Assembly: GCA_016292575.1 (NCBI GenBank)
Contig: JAEDIH010000035.1
Span: forward strand, 1-14,853
DNA length: 14,853 nt
Origin: Clostridiaceae bacterium
GTDB taxonomy: Bacteria > Bacillota > Clostridia > Oscillospirales > Acutalibacteraceae
Direction of reading: 5' to 3'
Shown here: piece by piece, positions 1-5,420 of the stretch
Layout of the letters: each line of letters starts with the position of its first letter
How positions within the stretch are numbered: the first letter of the stretch is position 1
The notes under the pieces: generated by a model
Databases searched by the model: none
What the model was told of the DNA's origin: nothing
Seen by the model: only the letters and a program-made list of their open reading frames with translations
Made by a program: the position numbers and the translations under genes

Positions 1-842
1 TCAACGCTTCGTTTTTCCTGCTTGCGCTTGAGAACGGTCTTTCCGCCGCAATCCTAAATCCCGGCAGCCGTGAAATGATAAGAGCATATAAAACCTATTG
101 TGCGCTTTGCGGACTTGATGAGGGCTTTGCAAATTACATCTCTTTCTGTGCCGAAAATGAAGCCGATAAAAAAATTGTTGCAGAGCCTTTGCAAAAAGAT
201 GAGGATATCTCCCGGCAGCTGAAATCGGCGATTATAAAAGGACTTAAAGATAATTCCGGAGAGCTGTGCCAAAGGCTTCTTTTGCAGAAGGACGGTCTTG
301 AAATTGTTCAGACCGTTGTTATTCCGGCTCTTGATGAGGTCGGAAAAGGCTTTGAGGAAAAAAGAATATATCTGCCTCAGCTTCTTATGAGTGCCGAGGC
401 GGCAAAAAGCGCATTTGAAAAAATTAAAGCGGCGTCAGAGAAGAAAGAGAGTTCGGGAGGGAAAGATTCTTTTCCGGTTGTGCTTGCAACCGTTAAAGGT
501 GATGTACACGATATCGGCAAGAATATAGTTCGTCTGCTTCTGGAAAACTACGGATACAATGTAATCGACCTTGGAAAAGACGTTGACAAACAAACTGTTG
601 TTGACTCTGTTCTCAAAAGCGGCGCAAAGCTTGCCGGACTCAGCGCACTTATGACGACAACCGTTCCTGCAATGGAGGATACCATTAAAGCTCTACACAA
701 GCAGGCTCCGGACTGCAGGGTTGTTGTCGGAGGTGCTGTTCTGACAAAAGAATACGCCGAAAGTATCGGCGCAGATAAATATTCAAAGGACGCAATGGAA
801 ACAGTAAGATATGCAGAAACCATTTTCAAAGAAAATGAATAA
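1..842 (+). CDS. metH: Cobalamin-dependent methionine synthase, C-terminal part (5' end outside window)
   Basis: The reading frame is open from base 3 and lacks its N-terminus. The first residues (NASFFLLALENGL, then INP-like ILNPGS) match the end of the methyltetrahydrofolate/pterin-binding barrel of MetH. They are followed by a helical cap domain (about bases 210-440) and a Rossmann-type B12 domain (about 470-840). The B12 domain shows the base-off signature GDVHDIGKN, with the cobalt-ligand His codon at 507-509, then GLSALMTTT near 639-660 and VVVGGA near 720-735. MetH transfers a methyl group from 5-methyltetrahydrofolate via cob(I)alamin to homocysteine in the cytoplasm. The protein stops about 30 residues after the GG motif, so it lacks the AdoMet-binding reactivation domain of E. 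coli MetH, as is common in clostridia and Thermotoga. A stand-alone corrinoid protein (MtaC/MtbC-like) is less likely because the pterin domain is fused upstream. A thioredoxin gene follows 20 bases later, so the genes are probably co-transcribed. Confidence 0.87.
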   Translation, partial: NASFFLLALENGLSAAILNPGSREMIRAYKTYCALCGLDEGFANYISFCAENEADKKIVAEPLQKDEDISRQLKSAIIKGLKDNSGELCQRLLLQKDGLEIVQTVVIPALDEVGKGFEEKRIYLPQLLMSAEAAKSAFEKIKAASEKKESSGGKDSFPVVLATVKGDVHDIGKNIVRLLLENYGYNVIDLGKDVDKQTVVDSVLKSGAKLAGLSALMTTTVPAMEDTIKALHKQAPDCRVVVGGAVLTKEYAESIGADKYSKDAMETVRYAETIFKENE

Positions 843-862
843 TATGAAAAGAGGTTGTTTTT

Positions 863-1171
863 ATGGAAATCACTCTCACCAAAAATAATTATGATGAAAT
901 TGTCAATCAAAGCAAAAAGCCTGTGCTTATCGACTTTTGGGCAACATGGTGCGGACCTTGCATGATGGTTGCTCCGATAGTTGAAGAAATTGCAAACGAA
1001 CGTGACGATATAGCCGTATGTAAGGTCAATGTTGACGAAGAACCGGAGCTTGCCGAAAAGTTTCAGGTCAGGTTCATTCCGATGCTTGTTGCAATGAAAG
1101 ACGGAAAAATCGTAAACTCAACAACGGGTTATCACGAAAAAAATGAAATTCTTGCTCTTTTGGGGGTTTGA
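863..1171 (+). CDS. trxA: Thioredoxin
   Basis: This 102-residue protein has the usual length and order of a classical thioredoxin. The active site WCGPC has its redox cysteines at residues 30 and 33, inside FWATWCGPC. A buried-acid Asp lies at about residue 24, and the cis-proline is in RFIPM (Pro73). The family reduces protein disulfides in the cytoplasm. The ATG at 863 is preceded by AGAGG about 10 bases upstream. The gene lies 20 bases after the metH-like gene, and its stop is 2 bases before the start of a ferredoxin:thioredoxin-reductase-like gene. That arrangement suggests this thioredoxin is recharged by ferredoxin through its neighbour rather than by an NADPH flavoenzyme; this is inference, since a trxB elsewhere in the genome cannot be excluded. 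The symbol trxA is used for the family only. Confidence 0.93.
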   Translation: MEITLTKNNYDEIVNQSKKPVLIDFWATWCGPCMMVAPIVEEIANERDDIAVCKVNVDEEPELAEKFQVRFIPMLVAMKDGKIVNSTTGYHEKNEILALLGV

Positions 1172-1173
1172 AC

Positions 1174-1371
1174 ATGAAAATCAGACTTAATGAAAACGCA
1201 GACGTTGTTAAGGTAGTTAAAGAAGGACTGAAAAAAACGGGCGGCTATTGTCCGTGTATGCGCGAGCAGAACGACGACACAAAATGCATGTGCAAGGATT
1301 TTCGTGAAAAGGTTAAAGACCCGAACTTTGAGGGTTATTGCCACTGCATGCTTTACTATAAGGAAAAATAA
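1174..1371 (+). CDS. Ferredoxin:thioredoxin reductase catalytic-chain-like Fe-S protein
   Basis: This is a 65-residue protein with exactly six cysteines, arranged as three CXC pairs: CPC (26-28), CMC (38-40) and CHC (56-58), the last followed by MLY. The catalytic chain of plant and cyanobacterial ferredoxin:thioredoxin reductase has the same set (CPC, CPC, CHC-ML). There it holds a 4Fe-4S cluster next to a redox-active disulfide that reduces thioredoxin with electrons from ferredoxin. The helix before the first pair (VVKEGLKKTGGYC) also resembles that family. The protein is shorter than the plant chain (about 110 residues), the middle pair has Met for Pro, and the gap between pairs two and three is longer. 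No variable-chain gene is visible beside it. The ATG at 1174 is preferred over the in-frame TTG at 1168 because a G-rich tract (1162-1166) sits at a suitable distance. It starts 2 bases after the thioredoxin stop, so the two are very likely functionally paired. Confidence 0.8.
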   Translation: MKIRLNENADVVKVVKEGLKKTGGYCPCMREQNDDTKCMCKDFREKVKDPNFEGYCHCMLYYKEK

Positions 1372-1474
1372 TTCTGCGGTTTCATGATAGGCGATGTTTG
1401 CTCATTTTCGGTATACTTGACGCCTATAAGTTGAGTTCTGATTTTTAAAAGTTGTTTATAATCGATTTGGAAAT

Positions 1475-1510
1475 AATAACCGGAGCTTTCTTTGTGCCGC
1501 TCCGGTTATT
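1475..1510 (+). terminator. Perfect 12-bp hairpin, probable end of the metH-trx-FTR operon
   Basis: AATAACCGGAGC at 1475-1486 is perfectly complementary to 1499-1510, with a 12-base loop. The T tract after the right arm is poor, so this may be a weak intrinsic terminator or a transcript-stabilising structure. It lies about 100 bases after the FTR-like gene and just upstream of the spoVT promoter region, which fits transcriptional insulation between them. Confidence 0.6.
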
Positions 1511-1528
1511 TACTTAAGGCAAAACACT

Positions 1529-1557
1529 GAATAATATGTAATACTCCGTAAATAATA
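1529..1557 (+). promoter_or_regulatory. Candidate sigma-G (forespore) promoter for spoVT
   Basis: GAATA at 1529-1533 matches the sigma-G -35 pattern gHATR. After a 17-base spacer, AATAATA at 1551-1557 matches the -10 pattern CATWHTA in 6 of 7 positions. Transcription would start near 1565, giving a leader of about 30 bases before the spoVT start. In Bacillus subtilis spoVT is transcribed by sigma-G, so the match is biologically expected. These are AT-rich patterns and chance matches occur. Confidence 0.5.
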
Positions 1558-1594
1558 CTAACACACAAATATGTATCAGAAGGAGTTTTTATAT

Positions 1595-2134
1595 ATGAAA
1601 GCAACAGGAATTGTCCGGCGTATCGATGACCTCGGGCGTGTTGTTATACCGAAAGAAATAAGACGAACCATGCGCATCAGAGAGGGCGACCCTCTTGAAA
1701 TTTTCACAAACACCGACGGAGAAGTAATTTTTAAAAAGTATTCGCCGATAGGTGAGCTCAGCCCGTATACAAAGCAATATGTTGAGGTGCTTTACAGAAC
1801 AACCGGTCATCCTGCGGCTATCTGCGACCGAGATCATGTTATTGCCGTTGCCGGAATACCAAAAAAGGAAGCCGTTGAAAAGCGCATTTCTCCAATGCTT
1901 GAAAGCTATATGGAAAAGCGCAACAGCTTTGTTTTGGGCACAAGCAAGGATACTCTTGAGCTCTCCGATTCCGGTGGCTTTGAAATATGCGCAATGTTTC
2001 CGATAATCGGCGCCGGTGACGTTATGGGTGCGGTTACGCTGCTTTCCGACGGAAAGAATGAAGCACCGAGTCAGACGGATATTAAGCTTGTTCAGGTTGC
2101 GGCAGGCTTTCTTGGCAAGCAGATGGAAGAATAA
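1595..2134 (+). CDS. spoVT: Stage V sporulation protein T, forespore transcription regulator
   Basis: This 179-residue protein (B. subtilis SpoVT has 178) begins with the AbrB-type swapped-hairpin DNA-binding domain. Residues 1-45 contain MKATGIVRRIDDLGRVVIPK and IRREGDPLEIF-like text that is nearly identical to B. subtilis SpoVT. A GAF-like domain follows (about 55-178) and ends AAGFLGKQMEE. SpoVT is a DNA-binding protein that activates or represses forespore genes late in sporulation. The start is placed at ATG 1595 rather than the upstream in-frame ATG at 1571, because AAGGAG at 1580-1585 lies 9 bases before 1595 and the family begins MKATGIVRRID. The gene appears monocistronic, with a candidate sigma-G promoter upstream and its own terminator at 2149-2179. 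Its presence indicates an endospore-forming Firmicute. Confidence 0.96.
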   Translation: MKATGIVRRIDDLGRVVIPKEIRRTMRIREGDPLEIFTNTDGEVIFKKYSPIGELSPYTKQYVEVLYRTTGHPAAICDRDHVIAVAGIPKKEAVEKRISPMLESYMEKRNSFVLGTSKDTLELSDSGGFEICAMFPIIGAGDVMGAVTLLSDGKNEAPSQTDIKLVQVAAGFLGKQMEE

Positions 2135-2148
2135 GTGAACAGTATCAT

Positions 2149-2179
2149 GGGCTTTCAATGGTTTGAAGGCTCTTTTTTT
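2149..2179 (+). terminator. Intrinsic terminator of spoVT
   Basis: A 10-bp stem (2149-2158 with 2163-2172, two G-U pairs) and a 4-base loop are followed by seven T residues at 2173-2179. It begins 14 bases after the spoVT stop codon. Confidence 0.85.
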
Positions 2180-2191
2180 GTGCATATGCTA

Positions 2192-2220
2192 TTGACATAG
2201 ATATAAAACGGTGATATAAT
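2192..2220 (+). promoter_or_regulatory. Consensus sigma-A promoter for the Crp/Fnr regulator and ABC importer
   Basis: TTGACA at 2192-2197 and TATAAT at 2215-2220 are separated by exactly 17 bases, which is a full match to the vegetative consensus. The predicted start is near 2227, giving a leader of about 43 bases before the GTG at 2270. An 8-base palindrome, GCATATGC (2182-2189), lies directly upstream of the -35 box. Confidence 0.85.
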
Positions 2221-2232
2221 AACCACGTAATG

Positions 2233-2253
2233 TATCATATGAGACAAATGATA
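2233..2253. promoter_or_regulatory. Inverted repeat in the early leader, possible operator
   Basis: TATCAT (2233-2238) and ATGATA (2248-2253) form an inverted repeat with a 9-base spacer. It lies a few bases downstream of the predicted transcription start, where a bound repressor would block elongation. It could be an autoregulatory site for the Crp/Fnr protein encoded next. However, the spacing is wider than the usual 4-6 bases of that family, so this is tentative. Confidence 0.25.
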
Positions 2254-2269
2254 GGGAGGGGTACTTAAA

Positions 2270-2941
2270 GTGACGGTCAGTGATAAGCTTGTTGAAAAGC
2301 TGTTGAAGCTTGATATTTTTTCCTCGCTTTCTCCCGTAATGCTTAAAACGGCGCTTTCCTGTGATGAAACTTATGTTATTGACTATAAACGGGGCGAAAC
2401 CATTTATTCAAGCGATTGCTTCCGTTATTCTGTCGGTTTTATAATTAAGGGCGGTGCAAAGGTTTTTAAAAGTGAAAACGGCGTAATTATTAGCAAGCTT
2501 TGTGAAAACTCTGTTTTCGGCTGCGCCGCGCTTTTTACCGGCAAGGATCATTTTGTCAATCAGATTGTTGCAACAAAGGATACAAAGGTCTTTTACATTG
2601 ATAAAAGTGTAATTTTAAAGCTGATGCAGTCCGATCCGACCTTTTCTGTCAGCTACATCAGATATCTTTCGGACAGAATTCTGTTTCTTAATAAACGAAT
2701 TGTAAATTTTACCGGCGGAACTGCTGAAAGCAGACTTGCAAACTATCTGCTTTCCTGCTTTGCCGATTACAAAACATATGAGCTTGACCGCTCCATGAGT
2801 CAGCTTGCCGTATCGCTTGACATCGGCAGAGCTTCACTTTACAGGGCTTTTGACGCACTTGAGGTCGGAAACGCCGTTGAACGCGATGGTAAGTATATCC
2901 GCCTTATTGATAAGGACGCGCTCAAGAGCTTTATACAATGA
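2270..2941 (+). CDS. Crp/Fnr-family transcriptional regulator
   Basis: This 223-residue protein has an N-terminal cyclic-nucleotide-binding-type beta barrel (about 15-120, with the turn YKRGETIY and a glycine-rich VGFIIKGGAKVF strand). A long dimerisation helix follows (about 125-150). The C-terminal winged helix-turn-helix spans about 155-215, with SQLAVSLDIGRASLYRAF from residue 177 as the helix-turn-helix. No FNR-type N-terminal cysteine cluster is visible, so an oxygen-labile Fe-S sensor is unlikely. The usual cAMP phosphate-binding residues are not evident, and the ligand is unknown. Translation starts at GTG 2270, preceded by GGGAGGGG at 2254-2261. The gene has a consensus promoter and is followed after 64 bases, with no terminator seen, by an ABC importer. 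It is likely the first gene of that operon and its local regulator (inference). Confidence 0.87.
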   Translation: MTVSDKLVEKLLKLDIFSSLSPVMLKTALSCDETYVIDYKRGETIYSSDCFRYSVGFIIKGGAKVFKSENGVIISKLCENSVFGCAALFTGKDHFVNQIVATKDTKVFYIDKSVILKLMQSDPTFSVSYIRYLSDRILFLNKRIVNFTGGTAESRLANYLLSCFADYKTYELDRSMSQLAVSLDIGRASLYRAFDALEVGNAVERDGKYIRLIDKDALKSFIQ

Positions 2942-3005
2942 GTTAATTATTGCTTACGGCTTTTATCTGCCGTTTGCAGAAAATAAAGAAAGGTGTATTT
3001 TACTT

Positions 3006-4058
3006 ATGAAAAACGCAAAAAAATTTATTGCACTTGCGCTTGCTCTTGTTATGCTTTTTGCATTTGCAGCCTGCACGGGTGCGTCAAACAACGAAACAAC
3101 AGTGCCGTCATCGACCGAATCTACAACGGAGTATAACGGCGAAAAGATCAAGATTGCAGCAAACAAAGGTCCAACGGGTATGGGCATGATTGATCTTATG
3201 GACAATTCTAAGTATGAAATTACAATTATTTCCGATCCGACTCAGGTTGTTCCGATGCTTTCCACGGGCGAAGTTGACATTGCAACCTGTCCGCTCAGCC
3301 TTGCGGCAAATCTTTATAAAAAGACGAACGGCGGAATCAAAATGCTCGGCGTAAATACCCTCGGTGTGCTCTACGTTGTTTCCAACGGTGTAGAGATTGC
3401 GTCCCTTTCCGATCTCAAGGGCAAGACGGTTTATGCAACTGGTCAGGGTTCAACTCCGGAATACATACTCAATCATATTCTCAAGGCTAATTCGCTTGAA
3501 AATGATATTAAGGTTGAATATCTTTCAGAGCATAGTGAGCTTGCCGCAAAAGTTATCTCCGGCGATGTTAAGCTTGCCGTTCTCCCCGAACCCTTTGTGT
3601 CTGTTGTAACCACCAAGAATACAAGCGTCAAGAGTGTTCTCAGTCTCACCGATGAGTGGAAAAAAGTCAATCCCGATACCGAGCTTGCAATGGGCTGCGT
3701 TGTTGCAAGGAAAGACTTTATTGAAAAGAATCCGGATGCAGTCAAGCAGTTTATCTCCGACAATAAGCAGAGCGTTGAAAACGTGAATCTCAATCCCGCC
3801 TCACAGGGCGACAAGATTGCAGCAAAGGGTATAATCGATGCTTCGATTTTTGCTGTTGACACTGGCCTTTCCGAAAAGAAAGCCGAAGCCGCAAAAGCCG
3901 AAAAAGCGCAGGCTGTCATTTCGCGCTGCAACATCGTATTTATCGACGGCGATGAGATGCAGAAGATTGCAGACGCAAACTTCAAGGTATATTTTGACGC
4001 TGATCCCAAGTCTGTCGGCGGAGAAATGCCCGTAAGCGAACTTTACTATGCTGAATAA
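3006..4058 (+). CDS. ABC importer substrate-binding lipoprotein, SsuA/NitT-TauT (NMT1/THI5-like) type
   Basis: This 350-residue protein begins with a lipoprotein signal peptide: Lys at 2, 5 and 6, a hydrophobic stretch 7-22, and a lipobox ending AFAAC with Cys23. A Ser/Thr/Glu-rich linker follows to about residue 45. The periplasmic-binding fold then starts at KIKIAANKGPTG and includes LKGKTVYATGQGSTPE, a motif typical of the SsuA/TauA/ThiY superfamily, and AVLPEPFVS. The family binds small organic ligands such as sulfonates, taurine, nitrate or thiamine precursors and delivers them to a membrane permease. The ligand here cannot be told from sequence. The start is ATG 3006, since the signal peptide begins there; a longer upstream reading overlaps the regulator gene and is rejected. 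The cysteine would be lipidated by Lgt, which is also encoded in this window. The permease gene overlaps its 3' end by 11 bases. Confidence 0.87.
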   Translation: MKNAKKFIALALALVMLFAFAACTGASNNETTVPSSTESTTEYNGEKIKIAANKGPTGMGMIDLMDNSKYEITIISDPTQVVPMLSTGEVDIATCPLSLAANLYKKTNGGIKMLGVNTLGVLYVVSNGVEIASLSDLKGKTVYATGQGSTPEYILNHILKANSLENDIKVEYLSEHSELAAKVISGDVKLAVLPEPFVSVVTTKNTSVKSVLSLTDEWKKVNPDTELAMGCVVARKDFIEKNPDAVKQFISDNKQSVENVNLNPASQGDKIAAKGIIDASIFAVDTGLSEKKAEAAKAEKAQAVISRCNIVFIDGDEMQKIADANFKVYFDADPKSVGGEMPVSELYYAE

Positions 4059-4809
4059 AAAAAGCTTAAAAAAGTTTTTTATAACGCTTGCCGTACTCCT
4101 GTTTTGGGCGGGGGTATGGCAAGCCGCATATATATTTATTGACAAAGAGATACTGATTGTCTCGCCGCTTCAGGTTCTGCAGCGGCTTTTTGTGCTGGCG
4201 CAGACCGCTGAGTTCTGGAAGAGCATCGGCTCGTCCTTTTTGCGGATAAGCTCCGGTTATCTCCTCGGCGTCTTTTTCGGAACGGTTCTTGCCGTGCTTA
4301 CCTCGGCAGTCTCGTTTTTGAAAAAGCTTTTTTATCCGCTGATAAGCCTTGTTAAGGCTACGCCCGTTGCCTCGTTTATTATCCTCGCTTTGGTTTGGAT
4401 AAAGAAGAACGGCGTTCCCGTATTTATTACCTTTTTAATTGTTTTGCCAATTGTTTGGTCAAATGTCAGCGAAGCGATAAACAATACCGATAAAAGTATG
4501 CTTGAAATGGCAAGGGTTTTCCGCTTCGGAAAGCTTAAAACCGTTAAGTATATTTATGTCAATTCGGTTTTGCCGTATTTTGCCGCAGGCTGCACAACGG
4601 CGCTCGGACTTGCATGGAAAGCCGGCGTTGCCGCCGAGGTTATTGCACTGCCGCAAAGCTCGGTGGGTTTCCATCTTTACAGGGCAAAGATAACAATAGA
4701 AACTGCCGATCTGTTTGCATGGACTCTTGTTGTTATCATACTGAGCGTTTTGCTTGAAAAGCTTATTGTTGCGCTTTTGAAAAAAATAAGGAAGGGAAAT
4801 GAAAAATGA
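4048..4809 (+). CDS. ABC importer permease, SsuC/TauC-type (BPD_transp_1)
   Basis: This 253-residue integral membrane protein has about six helices. The first is at 10-31, and others fall near 65-90, 98-118, 121-140, 180-200 and 222-243. The cytoplasmic coupling loop with its EAA-type motif is seen as EMARVFRFGKLKTVKYIYVNSVLPYF, residues about 152-177, the segment that contacts the ATPase. KATPVASFIILALVWI is typical of sulfonate/nitrate/taurine permeases. The start at ATG 4048 lies inside the 3' end of the binding-protein gene (11-base overlap), and the stop overlaps the ATPase start by 4 bases (ATGA), indicating translational coupling. It forms the membrane channel for the ligand captured by the upstream lipoprotein. 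Confidence 0.9.
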   Translation: MLNKKSLKKFFITLAVLLFWAGVWQAAYIFIDKEILIVSPLQVLQRLFVLAQTAEFWKSIGSSFLRISSGYLLGVFFGTVLAVLTSAVSFLKKLFYPLISLVKATPVASFIILALVWIKKNGVPVFITFLIVLPIVWSNVSEAINNTDKSMLEMARVFRFGKLKTVKYIYVNSVLPYFAAGCTTALGLAWKAGVAAEVIALPQSSVGFHLYRAKITIETADLFAWTLVVIILSVLLEKLIVALLKKIRKGNEK

Positions 4810-5363
4810 TCAAAATTAAAAACCTTTCCTTTGCCTATGATAAAAATACAGTTATCAGTAATTTTTCGGAATGTTTCAAAAAAGGGGAGAGAGTCTGTAT
4901 AAAAGGTGAATCCGGAAAGGGAAAAACAACTCTTCTGCGCCTTATATGCGGTCTTGAAAAGCCCGAAAGCGGCGAAATTTCTGTTTCCGGCGGAGATAGA
5001 ATCGGCGTTGTTTTCCAGTCGGACGTGCTTTTGCCGTGGAAAACCGCTTGCGAAAATGTTAAAGCCGTTTCCGACAAATTAACCGCCGAAAAGTGGCTTA
5101 AAGCCTTTTTTCTTGGGGACAGCCTGAATAAATATCCGTCGGAGCTCTCCGGCGGAATGTGCCGAAGGGTGGCTCTTGCGCGCGCAGTTGCTTTTGAGCC
5201 GGATATCCTTATTCTTGATGAAGCGTTCAAGGGTCTTGACCCTGCGCTGAAAGGCGGAATAATGGATTTGATTAAGGAGCATTTTTCAAATCGCCTTGTA
5301 ATCTTTACAAGCCATGACGAAACCGAGGTTGAAAAATTTGCAACACGGGTAATTAATTTATAA
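4806..5363 (+). CDS. ABC importer ATP-binding protein, compact SsuB/TauB-type
   Basis: All ABC ATPase motifs are present in order: Walker A GESGKGKT (34-41), Q-loop Gln71 in VVFQSDVLLPW, signature LSGGM (114-118), Walker B ILILDE (134-139), D-loop near LDP (144-146), and H-loop His170 in TSHD. VFQ-LLPW is characteristic of the nitrate/sulfonate/taurine branch. At 185 residues it is far shorter than the usual 240-260. The helical subdomain between Q-loop and signature is trimmed, and the protein ends soon after the H-loop without the usual C-terminal extension. DEAF replaces the usual DEPF after Walker B. No frameshift is needed to explain this: the frame is intact and the stop is followed directly by a terminator. 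It powers the importer encoded by the two preceding genes. Confidence 0.9.
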   Translation: MIKIKNLSFAYDKNTVISNFSECFKKGERVCIKGESGKGKTTLLRLICGLEKPESGEISVSGGDRIGVVFQSDVLLPWKTACENVKAVSDKLTAEKWLKAFFLGDSLNKYPSELSGGMCRRVALARAVAFEPDILILDEAFKGLDPALKGGIMDLIKEHFSNRLVIFTSHDETEVEKFATRVINL

Positions 5364-5370
5364 AATAACC

Positions 5371-5411
5371 GTCCGAAGTCTTGCTCGTTTCTGCTTCGGA
5401 CGCCTTTTTTT
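5371..5411. terminator. Bidirectional terminator between the ABC operon and spoIID
   Basis: GTCCGAAG (5371-5378) pairs perfectly with CTTCGGAC (5394-5401) around a 15-base loop, followed by seven T residues at 5405-5411. It starts 7 bases after the ATPase stop codon. It also lies just downstream of the convergent minus-strand spoIID, which probably shares it. Confidence 0.85.
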
Positions 5412-5420
5412 GCGCTGAGG

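Noticed and set aside
1168..1173. TTG at 1168 as the start of the FTR-like gene
   Set aside because: It overlaps the thioredoxin stop and leaves almost no room for the ribosome site. ATG 1174 is better placed.
1571..1594. Upstream ATG at 1571 as the spoVT start
   Set aside because: The ribosome binding site AAGGAG lies within this segment, and SpoVT proteins begin MKATGIVRRID.
1589..2185. 198-codon open frame on the minus strand opposite spoVT
   Set aside because: It lies fully antisense to a well-supported gene, its translation is rich in Cys, His and Asn without family resemblance, and it has no ribosome binding site.
2951..2978. Hairpin between the Crp/Fnr gene and the lipoprotein gene as a terminator
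   Set aside because: The stem is only 5 bp plus 3 bp around a TT/TT mismatch and no T tract follows. It is unlikely to stop transcription.
2941..3005. The lipoprotein reading starting upstream at 2805
   Set aside because: It runs through the end of the regulator gene in another frame. The lipoprotein signal peptide starts at 3006.
3473..4009. 178-codon minus-strand open frame opposite the substrate-binding lipoprotein gene
   Set aside because: It is a shadow of the real coding frame. The protein is Ser/Phe/Ala-rich low-complexity text with no recognisable domain.
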